Source: Bacteroidales bacterium
GTDB lineage: Bacteria > Bacteroidota > Bacteroidia > Bacteroidales > UBA4181
Reading direction: 5' to 3'
Length of the DNA stretch: 44,772 nt
NCBI GenBank assembly: GCA_031275285.1
Contig: JAISOY010000010.1
Location: 1 to 44,772, forward strand
Part shown: positions 1 to 8,304 of the stretch, piece by piece
Position numbering within the stretch: the stretch's first letter is position 1
Layout: each line of letters starts with the position of its first letter
Program-made: the position numbers and the translations under genes
Notes under the pieces: model-generated
Told to the model about the DNA's origin: nothing
What the model saw: only the letters and a program-made list of their open reading frames with translations
The model's database searches: none

Positions 1-2
1 CT

Positions 3-1019
3 TATGCAAATCTGTACATACAGGATATTTTTGAAGGAGTGAGCGCGAACTCATCAAAAAAAGATATAGAAACGATGTTCCAGTTACTATACCTTCGTTT
101 TGTCCAGCCACGCTTCGACCAGGAAGTTTTCAATACCACCATGCAACGTGCCAAAGAATCTATTCGTCAACGTGCCAATAATCCGGCCAATCATTTTGCT
201 GATTCCGTATCGTGGATCACTATTGGCAGGCATCCCAGAAGAAAGCCGCTCAGCGAATCCGATCTGGAAAAGGTAAAACTTGAAACCATAGAAAAAATCT
301 ATAAGGAACGTTTTGCCGATGCCGGTGATTTTGTATTCTTTATCGTTGGAAGTTTTACCGAAAATGAAATAAAACCGTTTGTTGAACAATATATTGCTTC
401 ACTTCCGGGACTAAATAGCAAAGAAAAATGGAAAGATCTGGGAATTAAAGTACCCAAGGGAAAAACAGTTGTCGATTTTACCCAGCCCATGTTAACCCCC
501 AAGGCATCAGCACGGGTTCGTTACAGCGGATCAACAAAATATGAACTGAATGAAATCATGAATATGCTGGCCATCAGGGAGATATTGAGAAACCGTTACC
601 TGGAAACCATCCGTAAGGAATATGGCGCCACTTATGGTGTCGGAGTGGGTATGAACAGTTATGCTGCACCCAACTACAATTATACCCTGGATATGAGTTT
701 TGATACGGACCCTAAGCTGGCTGACAAAATGATACATGTGATCTATGATGAGATCGATAAGTTATTAAAAGACGGACCGGATCCTGAAACCATTGAAAAT
801 GCAAAAAAATACTGGTTGAAGACTTTTAAGGACAACCATAAGGAAAACGGATGGTATCTCAACCTGCTGGTTGAATATTATAAAAATGGTATCGACCGTT
901 ATACTGATTATGAAAAAGTAGTCAACGGTATTACAACACAAAGTGTACACAAAGCGGCCAAAAAAGCTTTGACACAAGGAAATGTGATACAAGTCGTTAT
1001 GCGGCCTGAAGAAGAATAA
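3..1019 (+). CDS. M16-family zinc peptidase, C-terminal part (cut by window edge)
   Basis: The reading frame is open from the first bases of the window, so this is the 3' end of a longer gene. A GTG at 39 is in frame but is not the start, because the homologous sequence continues upstream of it (YIQDIFEG before SANSSKKD). The visible 338 residues look like the last domains of a PqqL-like insulinase-family (M16) peptidase. Typical features are the SSKKDIETMFQLLYLRF stretch opening the third domain and the ATYGVGVG segment, where M16 proteins have a conserved R/Y-containing substrate region (here EYGATYGVGVG, about residue 205). The HxxEH zinc motif of the family lies in the N-terminal half and is outside the window. 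Likely a periplasmic or envelope protease, judging from family members. A strong hairpin terminator follows at 1032-1077. Confidence 0.9.
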   Translation, partial: YANLYIQDIFEGVSANSSKKDIETMFQLLYLRFVQPRFDQEVFNTTMQRAKESIRQRANNPANHFADSVSWITIGRHPRRKPLSESDLEKVKLETIEKIYKERFADAGDFVFFIVGSFTENEIKPFVEQYIASLPGLNSKEKWKDLGIKVPKGKTVVDFTQPMLTPKASARVRYSGSTKYELNEIMNMLAIREILRNRYLETIRKEYGATYGVGVGMNSYAAPNYNYTLDMSFDTDPKLADKMIHVIYDEIDKLLKDGPDPETIENAKKYWLKTFKDNHKENGWYLNLLVEYYKNGIDRYTDYEKVVNGITTQSVHKAAKKALTQGNVIQVVMRPEEE

Positions 1020-1031
1020 TTCCCTATCATC

Positions 1032-1077
1032 TGACCGGTCTTAAATGAGTTTTCAATAACCTGTTTAAGACCGGTCA
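1032..1077 (+). terminator. Hairpin terminator after the M16 gene
   Basis: A perfect 14-bp inverted repeat (arms TGACCGGTCTTAAA at 1032-1045 and TTTAAGACCGGTCA at 1064-1077) with an 18-nt loop starts 13 bases after the stop codon and is followed by TTATTAT. It is a probable Rho-independent terminator. The T-run is weak, so a processing hairpin is also possible. Confidence 0.75.
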
Positions 1078-1143
1078 TTATTATACCCCGGAATTACACG
1101 GCATACGACTATACTTCCGATAAAGTAGCAAAAGGAAAACCAT

Positions 1144-1719
1144 ATGAGCAGTAGTAATCATTCAAACAAAAATAAACATCCGATAAAGACTTTAGATGAT
1201 TTATCTAAAGAAGAGCTAAAAGAGCTGGTCAGGATCAATGCCCGTAATTTCCTTGCATTGGACGGTGTCTGGTTTCAGTCGGTAGAGCAAAAAGAAGGAA
1301 TGGATGAAGCCATGCACCATGATCGTTCGGCATGGCGTCGTTATACGGAAACAGAGGCCCGGCGGCTCAAAAATTTTTTAAATCTACCGGATTCCCCGGG
1401 ACTGGACGGATTGGAACAGGCTCTGATGTTCCGTTTTTCCGCGTTTGCCAATCCGAAAGTGGAGTGTATCCGTGATCATCATTCACTCATCTACCGGGTC
1501 ATTGACTGTCAGGTACAATCGGCACGCAAAAAAAAGGGAATGCCCTACCATCCCTGTCAATCAGTAGGGATCATCGAACACTATTATTTTGCCAAAATAA
1601 TCGATGAACGGATTGAATGTGAAACCGTCAGTTGTTATCCTGATGTTACTGACGATACTTGTGCCTGTTCATGGCGTTTTACAATAAAGGATGAATCATC
1701 CGGTCAAAACTATACATAG
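1144..1719 (+). CDS. DUF6125-like cytosolic protein
   Basis: This 191-residue protein has no signal peptide or membrane segment. The central pattern (NFLALDGVWFQSVEQKEGMDEA, then ETEARRLKNFL, then a Cys-containing C-terminal half) matches what I recall of the DUF6125 family, found in many anaerobes and of unknown function. The C-terminal half has several Cys residues (ECIRDHHS, IDCQV, HPCQSVG, IECETVSCYP, TCACSWRF) that could bind a metal or form a small-molecule pocket. No catalytic role can be assigned. The ATG at 1144 begins a lysine- and asparagine-rich leader before the conserved region; a spacer of about 65 nt separates it from the upstream terminator. The stop overlaps the convergent SDR gene by 10 bp. 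Confidence 0.65.
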   Translation: MSSSNHSNKNKHPIKTLDDLSKEELKELVRINARNFLALDGVWFQSVEQKEGMDEAMHHDRSAWRRYTETEARRLKNFLNLPDSPGLDGLEQALMFRFSAFANPKVECIRDHHSLIYRVIDCQVQSARKKKGMPYHPCQSVGIIEHYYFAKIIDERIECETVSCYPDVTDDTCACSWRFTIKDESSGQNYT

Positions 1720-2426
1720 ATCATTTTACGGGTCATCCCTCCATCGATCACAAAATTCTGGCCGGTAATAAATCCGGCCTTTTCACTTAACAAGTAAGCT
1801 ACCATTTCTGCAATATCATTCGCCTTCCCCACCCTACCGGCAGGATGCTGTGAATGATCTTCCGGACTAAGTACCACATCATCATTCACTTCAATCCATC
1901 CCGGACTGATACAATTTACTCGGGTCTTCGGACCGAGGCTGATTGCCAAAGCATGGGACAGGGAAAAGATCCCTCCTTTGGAAGCGCCATAGGCTTCTCC
2001 ATCAGGTTCAGACATCAATGCTCTTGTAGATGAGATATTCACTATGGCAGATCTGTCAGAAAAATAAGGTTTAACATATTTGACCATGTAAAAGATACTG
2101 CTTAAGTTCACCGAAATGATACGGTTCCATTCCTCTACCGTCATTTCTTCTATCGACTTAAACCGGCTTATTCCGGCATTGTTCACCAAACAATCTATTT
2201 TGCCGTATTGCTGTCCTATATCCTGTATGACCTGATATACTTCTTCAGGGTTCCCGACATCACACACAATAGCATGTAATCTTTTATTATTTAGTTCACC
2301 CTTCAATTTTTCAATAAAATCAGAAGAAACATCCAATAGAACCACTTGATATCCATCATCCAACAACTTCATTGAAATGGATTTTCCTATACCATGTGCA
2401 CCACCTGTTACAATTGCCAGTTTCAT
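1710..2426 (-). CDS. Short-chain dehydrogenase/reductase (SDR)
   Basis: A classical SDR oxidoreductase of 238 residues. With the ATG at 2426 as start, the Rossmann nucleotide motif TGGAHGIG is at residues 7-14, NNAG at 82-85, the catalytic serine at about 132-133 and the YGASK active site gives Tyr146 and Lys150. A C-terminal ITGQNFVIDGGM stretch is also typical. An in-frame ATG further upstream (2531) would add 35 residues rich in Ile/Phe/Asn that have no SDR counterpart, so the later start is preferred. The substrate cannot be told from sequence. The short catalytic-only architecture and the terminal VDGG-like motif are those of cytosolic NAD(P)-dependent alcohol or sugar dehydrogenases. 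A palindromic site lies upstream (2487-2514). Confidence 0.9.
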   Translation of the reverse strand: MKLAIVTGGAHGIGKSISMKLLDDGYQVVLLDVSSDFIEKLKGELNNKRLHAIVCDVGNPEEVYQVIQDIGQQYGKIDCLVNNAGISRFKSIEEMTVEEWNRIISVNLSSIFYMVKYVKPYFSDRSAIVNISSTRALMSEPDGEAYGASKGGIFSLSHALAISLGPKTRVNCISPGWIEVNDDVVLSPEDHSQHPAGRVGKANDIAEMVAYLLSEKAGFITGQNFVIDGGMTRKMIYV

Positions 2427-2486
2427 AAAAAGTTTGATTAAAATCGAATCGTTAAAATAAATATTACCCTGAAAATAAACGTTTTT

Positions 2487-2514
2487 ATTCGTAAAAAACA
2501 AACGAATTATTCGT
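2487..2514 (-). promoter_or_regulatory. Possible operator: three ATTCGT half-sites upstream of the SDR gene
   Basis: A perfect 13-bp palindrome, ACGAATTATTCGT, occupies 2502-2514. A third half-site ATTCGT at 2487-2492 forms a second inverted pair with ACGAAT at 2502-2507. The cluster sits 60-90 nt upstream of the SDR start codon at 2426. Symmetrical half-sites here suggest a dimeric repressor or activator site, but no regulator gene adjoins it. Confidence 0.4.
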
Positions 2515-2714
2515 ATTTTTTCAAATTTCAAACGCTACATATAATAATGTTACTTCTAAATAAAATATCATCTTCAAAAGTTACAAAAATTATAAATTAA
2601 AGCGTTAAATATCAAGAATATAAATCTAAAAATAGGATCATTGAGAATAGATGCATATAGTTTTTATTACATATACATTCGCACACGATATATAATTCCC
2701 AATGTATCTTTTAT

Positions 2715-3389
2715 TTACAAAATATCCAGATGGAAAATCTTTGATATACCGGTAACAATAATTTGTATTCCAATACAAAAAGTAATAAAAGCGACCAGCT
2801 TATTGATCACCATACTACCTGTCGGTCCAAGCCTTTTGGTAATTTTGTTTCCCTGTGATAAAAACGCATAGAGGATCACACACAACAAAATAATAACAAG
2901 GGCGATCATCGCATAATTAATGATGGATTCCAGCAAATTTCCTTTCACTGAAGAGGTAGCCATCAATGTGAAAATGACCGATATACTTCCGGGACCGATG
3001 CTCACGGGAAATGAAATGGGATAAAACAGTTTTTTCTCTATTTCAAACATGTTGATCTTATCCATTGCTTCCTGCTTTTTATCCGTATTGGTCATGGTTG
3101 AATCGGAAAGCCACTCCAGTCCGGTTTTACAGATAACGATCCCCCCACCCACCTGCACAACAGGAACAGCAAGTCCGAATAGCAGTAAGACAAGATGTCC
3201 GATAGCCAGGCTGCCAATGCCAATTACCAGACAGTTAGTTATAATTTTTCTAATGGCTATTTTCCGATGATCATCATCCAGATCCTGTAAAAAACCATTG
3301 ACAATGAACCCGTTTCCTATCGGATTCATGACCGGAAATAATGCGACAAATGAAGCTATGAATGTGTAGGCAATGCTGTGTATAGACAT
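2715..3389 (-). CDS. MarC-family integral membrane protein
   Basis: The 224-residue protein is almost wholly hydrophobic, with about six predicted membrane helices. It carries the family's early signature FVALFPVMNPIGNGFI at residues 14-29 and a conserved SFPVSIGPGSISV-type stretch (about residues 126-138) that begins the second half-repeat. This matches the MarC (SnatA/UPF0056) family, inner-membrane proteins of uncertain function, some linked to amino-acid export. The ATG at 3389 is directly followed by a hydrophobic segment and is a credible start. The 288 bp between its stop and the SDR start are AT-rich; apart from the ATTCGT sites nothing is recognisable there. Confidence 0.88.
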   Translation of the reverse strand: MSIHSIAYTFIASFVALFPVMNPIGNGFIVNGFLQDLDDDHRKIAIRKIITNCLVIGIGSLAIGHLVLLLFGLAVPVVQVGGGIVICKTGLEWLSDSTMTNTDKKQEAMDKINMFEIEKKLFYPISFPVSIGPGSISVIFTLMATSSVKGNLLESIINYAMIALVIILLCVILYAFLSQGNKITKRLGPTGSMVINKLVAFITFCIGIQIIVTGISKIFHLDIL

Positions 3390-3460
3390 AGTTAACTAAT
3401 TTGTTTCCAATACAAAAATAATACAAATATGAACATGAAGAAATACCGTAGATAAATAAT

Positions 3461-4075
3461 TTACAGGTGGACATGTAGCCCGATACCGATATTTATTCTT
3501 GATATCGGAGGAAATACCACCTCTTCATCCTCCACTTCAAAATAATCTGTTACCACCATCCCCAGCATGTATGACAGCATTATTTCCAGATATAAATTCC
3601 TGGTGATGTTTATATCATACCCCAAATCAAAACAAAGGGCTACCGCACTTTGCTTAAAAACAGACTGCGACACTTTTTTCTCCTGAAAGCCCATGTAACC
3701 CAATCCCATCAGGAAAGACCAGTAGTTCGAACCGGCATCTTTATCCGGACGGACATGCACCGTTCCGCCTATAAACGGATTAGATAACCGGTACCCTTCA
3801 TCCGGGACAAACGACTGGTAATGGTCATATTTAATACCCCAGCCGAACAGATCGCCGTCTTTTCCAAAATAAGCAATATCAAATCCGGTACGGTATCCCC
3901 ATTCCCTGTAAGATCCAAAATCATAAGATATATGGCTGGGACCGTAGTTTGCAGCTACACGCCACCGGGGAAACCTGGTTTCATAATCATTCAGGGTGAA
4001 TTTGTCCTGTGCAGAAACAGGAATTCTTCCCGAAACAAAGAAAATCAACAGATATAAACAAAACAACCTCTCCAT
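3461..4075 (-). CDS. Secreted, probably outer-membrane beta-barrel-like protein
   Basis: I do not recognise a named family. The preferred start is the ATG at 4075, which gives a clean signal peptide (MERLFCLYLLIFFVSGRIPVSAQ) and a mature protein of about 181 residues. An upstream in-frame ATG at 4132 would put a cysteine-rich, non-hydrophobic stretch before the signal peptide and would run into the neighbouring repeat element. The mature part has alternating aromatic/Gly strands (YDFGSYREWGYRTGFDIAYF, WSFLMGLGYMGFQ, LCFDLGYDINIT) and ends in an aliphatic-Gly strand (INIGIGLHVHL), as expected for a small eight-stranded barrel. Likely an envelope protein of unknown role. It stands alone, upstream of MarC on the same strand. 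Confidence 0.65.
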   Translation of the reverse strand: MERLFCLYLLIFFVSGRIPVSAQDKFTLNDYETRFPRWRVAANYGPSHISYDFGSYREWGYRTGFDIAYFGKDGDLFGWGIKYDHYQSFVPDEGYRLSNPFIGGTVHVRPDKDAGSNYWSFLMGLGYMGFQEKKVSQSVFKQSAVALCFDLGYDINITRNLYLEIMLSYMLGMVVTDYFEVEDEEVVFPPISRINIGIGLHVHL

Positions 4076-4101
4076 CCCATCGCAACTAAAACATTTTTTA
4101 C

Positions 4102-4250
4102 AAATATAGTGAAAGCCGAGAGGTAAACTCAAGCTTGCTTGAAATTTTGTCCAAGGCGCATCCTATATTATTCAAATATAGTGAAAACTGAGGGCAGAGT
4201 GTCGAACTTGTTCGTAAAATTTGCCGAGGTGCATCCTATATTATTAAAAT
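4102..4250. repeat. Tandem ~72-bp structured repeat (two copies plus a decayed third start)
   Basis: Copy 1 is 4102-4169 and copy 2 is 4174-4243. Both begin AAATATAGTGAAA and end GCATCCTATATT, so each unit is bounded by AATATAG/CTATATT inverted ends. A degenerate third start (AAATGTAGCAGAAA) follows at about 4247. Each copy contains a central hairpin with a TT loop: TCAAGC-TT-GCTTGA in copy 1 (4128-4141) and CGAAC-TT-GTTCG in copy 2 (4203-4214). The stem bases differ but pairing is kept. Units of this look are, as I recall, dispersed in Bacteroidales genomes; function unknown. Confidence 0.75.
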
Positions 4251-4362
4251 GTAGCAGAAATTTATTTTATTGTCAACATCAGTGATGTATCCGCGTGATA
4301 AAAAATTCATTAATATTTAGACAGACTGGTCAATATGATATTAATGAACAACAATTATATTC

Positions 4363-4383
4363 TTAATTCTTAATTCTTAATTT
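4363..4383. repeat. Heptanucleotide microrepeat TTAATTC x3 at the end of the Crp/Fnr gene
   Basis: Three head-to-tail 7-bp units (TTAATTC, TTAATTC, TTAATTT) span the regulator's stop codon and the DNA just beyond it. Slippage here could alter the last residues. A short low-complexity array; no function inferred. Confidence 0.6.
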
Positions 4384-4955
4384 TTATTCCTGGCCAATCC
4401 TGCTCGTATACGGCTCAATGATTGTGGGGTAACGCCAATAAATCCTGCAACTTCTTTTAATGGCACATTCCGGAATATTTCCGGCATTTTTTTCATAAAC
4501 GCAAGGTAACGTTTCTCTGCCTTAGGGCTGGATATATCCACAAGCAAGTCATCAGTACTGAGCAATACATCCACATAAAGTTCCTGAAGCCATTTCAGGA
4601 TGGCCGGAGACATTTCGGTGAGCTGCTGAACGGTATTCTTTTTTAATTCAAGAACCACACTGTCACTGGATGCAGAAATCGTAAACCGTGAAGGCAACCC
4701 TTTAATATATCCCCATGAGGAAAAAATGGTCTCTCCCGGAACGGCGAACCAAAGCGTATATACCTCCCCGTCATTGACAATATGCGCCCTCCAGATACCT
4801 TTACGTATGAAGTAAATGGAGTCGTCTATCTTGCCTTCACCGATGACAACGCTGCCTTTGGGAAAATGGAGGGTACGTACGCTGCGGCGTAACAGGGTTT
4901 CTTCACTTTCACTAAGCGGGCAGCACTTTCGGATATTTTTCAACAATTCTTCCAT
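4377..4955 (-). CDS. Crp/Fnr-family transcriptional regulator
   Basis: This 192-residue regulator has an N-terminal cyclic-nucleotide-binding-type jelly roll (residues ~1-120, including LHFPKGSVVIGEGKIDDSIY and a downstream GIWRA turn) and a C-terminal winged helix (VPLKEVAGFIGVTPQSLSRI, ~165-184). It lacks the N-terminal Cys cluster of true Fnr, so an Fe-S sensor is unlikely. The ligand cannot be told. The start codon lies inside the 3' end of the MATE gene on the same strand (44-nt overlap), so the two are co-transcribed and probably translationally coupled, which suggests that this regulator controls, or responds to the same signal as, the exporter. Confidence 0.88.
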   Translation of the reverse strand: MEELLKNIRKCCPLSESEETLLRRSVRTLHFPKGSVVIGEGKIDDSIYFIRKGIWRAHIVNDGEVYTLWFAVPGETIFSSWGYIKGLPSRFTISASSDSVVLELKKNTVQQLTEMSPAILKWLQELYVDVLLSTDDLLVDISSPKAEKRYLAFMKKMPEIFRNVPLKEVAGFIGVTPQSLSRIRAGLARNKN

Positions 4956-6300
4956 CTCTGACTGTTTTATCTCTCAGCTGTAAAAGTACGATAATTATTG
5001 TTGTCATCGCATCACCTGCTGCTACCGAAAGCCAGATACCCGGAACCCCGAACCATAAAGGCAGCATGAAAAAAAACAGGACAGGCAATATTCCACGTAA
5101 TACCGTAAGGGCAACAGCTCTTTTGACCCGTTCGATACTGGTATAATATCCGATGGTGATCACATTGACGCCGAAAAAGACATAACCGACAGCGAACATC
5201 GGTAGACCGGAGACGGCATACTTCCATGCGTTACTTCCGGAATCAGGAACAAACAGGGATACTATGCTTTCTGAAAAAACCATAAATAAAATGGTGATGA
5301 ATAGTGCAAAAGATACGGCAGAAATTACAGATAATTTCATGGCACTTTCGGAACGTTTCATTTGTCCGCACCCATAATTGAAACTGATGATCGGCTGTGC
5401 CGACTGTACCATTGCATTGAATACCATAAAGATAATCGGGAACAGATAACAAACAATGCTATACGCCGCAACCCCATCGGCACCCAGATAACGCATGAAG
5501 ACATAATTCCCTGCAATAGCCATGACTGCTATGGTCACCTCACTCAGACAGGAGGATACCCCCAATTTTACCATATACCAGCTATTCCTTAACGTCAGGC
5601 GAATACTTTTGATACTCATCTTCAACCTGGCAAATCTTACGGTTACAGATTTCCGGAAAAGGTATCCCAGCAACAACAAAGCACCGACTCCTTCTCCTAT
5701 TCCGGTCGCTATAGCAGCACCGAACAGTCCCCATCCGAAAATAAAAATAAAGATATAATCAAGTACGATATTGATAGCGGTCGCTATCAGCATTGCCCAC
5801 ATGGAAAAATTCGGATTCGTCTGCCGTACAAAAAACGGAAGAGCGACCACCAATACCATAAACGGAATACAGAGTGCAAACCAGAACAGATATTCTACGG
5901 ATAAATCCATCAGGTATCTATCTGATCCCAGTAATGTCACCGCCTTATAAGGAAAAAGAACGATCAGCAGGGTTAGGATCAAGCTGACCACTATCAATGA
6001 AACGACTGACTGGGTAACATTGATATTGGCTACTTTAAATTTTCCACGTGAAAGATTGATGGAAGCGAGTATACCGCCTCCCATTCCGAACATAAGTCCG
6101 ATCCCCGCAGATATCATAGCCAACGGAGCTGCAATATTCACTGCAGCCATTGCATCACTGCCAATACCGCGACCTACAAAAATACCATCTACAACGGTAA
6201 ACAATGCCGCCGATACCATTCCAAGTAATGTTGGGAAAAACTGTTTCATGAAAAGCTTCCCTACGTCCATATTCTTAAAATCAAGACTATCCCTTTGCAT
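4912..6300 (-). CDS. MATE-family efflux transporter
   Basis: A 462-residue polytopic membrane protein with about 12 helices and the two-fold repeat expected of MATE exporters. The N-terminal half has FPTLLGMVSAALFTVVDGIFVGRGIG followed by NIAAPLAMIS, and the second half has the matching VSSCLSEVTIAVMAIAGNYVF, QSAQPIISFNYG pair. Length and layout are those of the DinF/NorM-like subgroup common in Bacteroidales. Predicted role: Na+- or H+-driven export of cationic compounds from the inner membrane. The start at 6300 (MQRDSLDFKNMDVGKLF) is the first plausible one. Its 3' end overlaps the regulator gene. Confidence 0.93.
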   Translation of the reverse strand: MQRDSLDFKNMDVGKLFMKQFFPTLLGMVSAALFTVVDGIFVGRGIGSDAMAAVNIAAPLAMISAGIGLMFGMGGGILASINLSRGKFKVANINVTQSVVSLIVVSLILTLLIVLFPYKAVTLLGSDRYLMDLSVEYLFWFALCIPFMVLVVALPFFVRQTNPNFSMWAMLIATAINIVLDYIFIFIFGWGLFGAAIATGIGEGVGALLLLGYLFRKSVTVRFARLKMSIKSIRLTLRNSWYMVKLGVSSCLSEVTIAVMAIAGNYVFMRYLGADGVAAYSIVCYLFPIIFMVFNAMVQSAQPIISFNYGCGQMKRSESAMKLSVISAVSFALFITILFMVFSESIVSLFVPDSGSNAWKYAVSGLPMFAVGYVFFGVNVITIGYYTSIERVKRAVALTVLRGILPVLFFFMLPLWFGVPGIWLSVAAGDAMTTIIIVLLQLRDKTVRDGRIVEKYPKVLPA

Positions 6301-6729
6301 ATCTCTTTATTTTTTAAACAGCCGCAAAGGTCGTCCATATAATTTCATCATCACTTAACAATTGGTAATAAATGAAATTCCCGGTTTATAAGCAGAAAAG
6401 TCGGAATGTTTATAAAGTCAGAAAGTCTATAAAGTTTGAATGTCTGAAAGTTTATAAAGTATAGATATCCCATACATCGGTTTTTAACTTTATAACTTTA
6501 TGAACTTTTTTGCTTTTCATTTTTTAATTCATTACTCGCTGACGCTCATGAGAACGCTCCACTTAGTTCGCTCGTGAGATCGCTGGCGCAAAGTCTTCCA
6601 TTCTCCATTCTCCATTTTTTATTATTTTGTTCATCATTCGTAGTTCGTAATTAGAAGAAAAACACTATTTTTAGACACAAAACTTTTAGCATATACTTGG
6701 ATCGCAGACAAAAATCAAAACATTCAGGC
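6301..6729. other. Gene-free 0.43 kb with degenerate repeats (divergent promoter region)
   Basis: This spacer separates divergent MATE and GH51 genes. Around 6401-6463 it holds degenerate direct repeats built on a TATAAAGT core (as in AAAGTTTATAAAGT, 6447-6460). Their near-complement ACTTTATAACTTTA at 6487-6500 could form a long hairpin. A GC-richer patch (6535-6592) and a short CATTCTC doublet (about 6599-6614) follow. No coding region or exact -7 consensus box was found. Confidence 0.55.
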
Positions 6730-8271
6730 ATGAAAAAAATATGGATTGCATCACTATTTATTCTTATGAGTTTCAATTTTTTAAATGCACAAAAAAACGA
6801 GATCACTATTGATGCATCTACCAGCTTAGGAGAGATATCCCCATTTGTTTACGGCCAGTTCATTGAATACATGGGACGTTGTATCGACGGCGGAATATAT
6901 GATGAGCATTCCCCATTATCCGACGAAAGAGGCTTTCGGAAGGATGTGCTGGAAAAGGTCAAAGAGTTGAACCCGACGATGCTTCGTTTCCCCGGAGGAA
7001 CAGTAATCAAAACATTTCACTGGGAAGATGGTATTGGTCCGAAAGAACAACGAAAAGCTAAAAAAAACCTGATCTGGGGTGGAATCAACAATTATCATTT
7101 TGGTACATGTGAGTTTATCGAATATTGCAGGGAAATAGGCTGCGAGCCCGTATTGGTGATCAACCTCTCTACCGGAACTCCTGATGAAGCCGCAAATTGG
7201 GTCGAATACTGTAATGGGACTGAAAATACATACTATGCGAACCTGAGGCGTTCACACGGATACGCAGAACCTTTCAACGTAAAGTACTGGGCTTTGGGTA
7301 ATGAGGAAATGGCTGAGCCGGATGCCGGAAGACACCAGGATCCGCATAAATATGTGGAAGATGTATGGCACTTTATAAAACTCATGAAACTGACCGACCC
7401 TACAATACAACTAATTGCCAATGGAGAAAGCGGAAGCAATGAATGGAACAAAATCATCCTGAAAGGATTAGACGGAGCCATCGATTATATTTCTTATCAT
7501 GCTTATGTCGGTACCGATCAGGGAAAACCTTACTCCATCTTTAAAAAGATACAAGCTACGGGCAGGGGAATAAGCAATTTAGGAAATATCATCAAGGAAA
7601 CCTGTCCGGATAAAGTAGAAAACTGGAAGAAATGGTATCGTTTTCCACATCGCCAGCATCCTATAAAAATAGCTTTAGACGAATGGGGCATCTGGGAATA
7701 TCAGGATCCTCCGTATGGAACGACGAACACTTATGAATGGCGTCACGGACTAGCGACTGCCTGTTTTCTGAATACCATTCACCGTAATGCCGCACACATA
7801 GCTATGGCGAACTGGGCCCAGATGGTAAATATCCTTGCTCCGATTATGACGAATGAAAACGCTTCTGTAAGACAAACCGTTTTCTTCCCTATGAAGGAAT
7901 ACCGCGCCTACTCTCTGAATGAGAGCATCCTGGCGGAAGCCAGTTCTCCTGTGATAGATGTAGATCTTCATTCTATTGATGTTTCTGCAGCCTTAGACAG
8001 GGAAAAAATGCTGTTGACATTGTATATAGTGAATATTAATGCACAGAGTCTTAAAACAACTTTCAATTTCACCAACTGTAAAGTAGACAAGCTTTTAGAA
8101 ATGACTGTTTTGTCAGCATTTTCTTTAAATGCAAAAAATACTTTGAACAATCCGGATACAAACGTAGTCTCCACAACACGTACCTCCTTAAACAAGAAGG
8201 CTAAGGAAGTTGTCTTACAAGGTGAAACCGTTACCATCTGCCAATTTAAATTATCAGAGATCACCCGATAG
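6730..8271 (+). CDS. GH51 alpha-L-arabinofuranosidase, secreted
   Basis: A 513-residue glycosidase starting at the ATG at 6730, which gives a signal peptide MKKIWIASLFILMSFNFLNA; an in-frame TTG at 6697 adds a charged stretch before it and is rejected. Clan GH-A catalytic residues are visible: the acid/base in WALGNEE (Glu192) and the nucleophile in IALDEWG (Glu318). The opening NEITIDAS..LGEISPFVYGQFIEYMG and the ANWAQMVNILAPI segment are typical of GH51. The last ~130 residues form the usual C-terminal beta-sandwich. It would release terminal arabinofuranose from arabinan, arabinoxylan or similar side chains, outside the cytoplasm. The next gene starts 33 nt downstream, suggesting an operon. 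Confidence 0.93.
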   Translation: MKKIWIASLFILMSFNFLNAQKNEITIDASTSLGEISPFVYGQFIEYMGRCIDGGIYDEHSPLSDERGFRKDVLEKVKELNPTMLRFPGGTVIKTFHWEDGIGPKEQRKAKKNLIWGGINNYHFGTCEFIEYCREIGCEPVLVINLSTGTPDEAANWVEYCNGTENTYYANLRRSHGYAEPFNVKYWALGNEEMAEPDAGRHQDPHKYVEDVWHFIKLMKLTDPTIQLIANGESGSNEWNKIILKGLDGAIDYISYHAYVGTDQGKPYSIFKKIQATGRGISNLGNIIKETCPDKVENWKKWYRFPHRQHPIKIALDEWGIWEYQDPPYGTTNTYEWRHGLATACFLNTIHRNAAHIAMANWAQMVNILAPIMTNENASVRQTVFFPMKEYRAYSLNESILAEASSPVIDVDLHSIDVSAALDREKMLLTLYIVNINAQSLKTTFNFTNCKVDKLLEMTVLSAFSLNAKNTLNNPDTNVVSTTRTSLNKKAKEVVLQGETVTICQFKLSEITR

Positions 8272-8304
8272 AGATCGACAAACCATCCATAAACTCCGGA
8301 AATC

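Noticed and set aside
39..1019. GTG at 39 as the start of a complete 326-residue gene
   Set aside because: The frame is open to the window edge and the upstream codons continue the M16 domain, so the gene starts outside the window.
2641..2871. A 76-codon plus-strand frame near the MarC gene
   Set aside because: Mostly antisense to the MarC coding region and with no coding character of its own.
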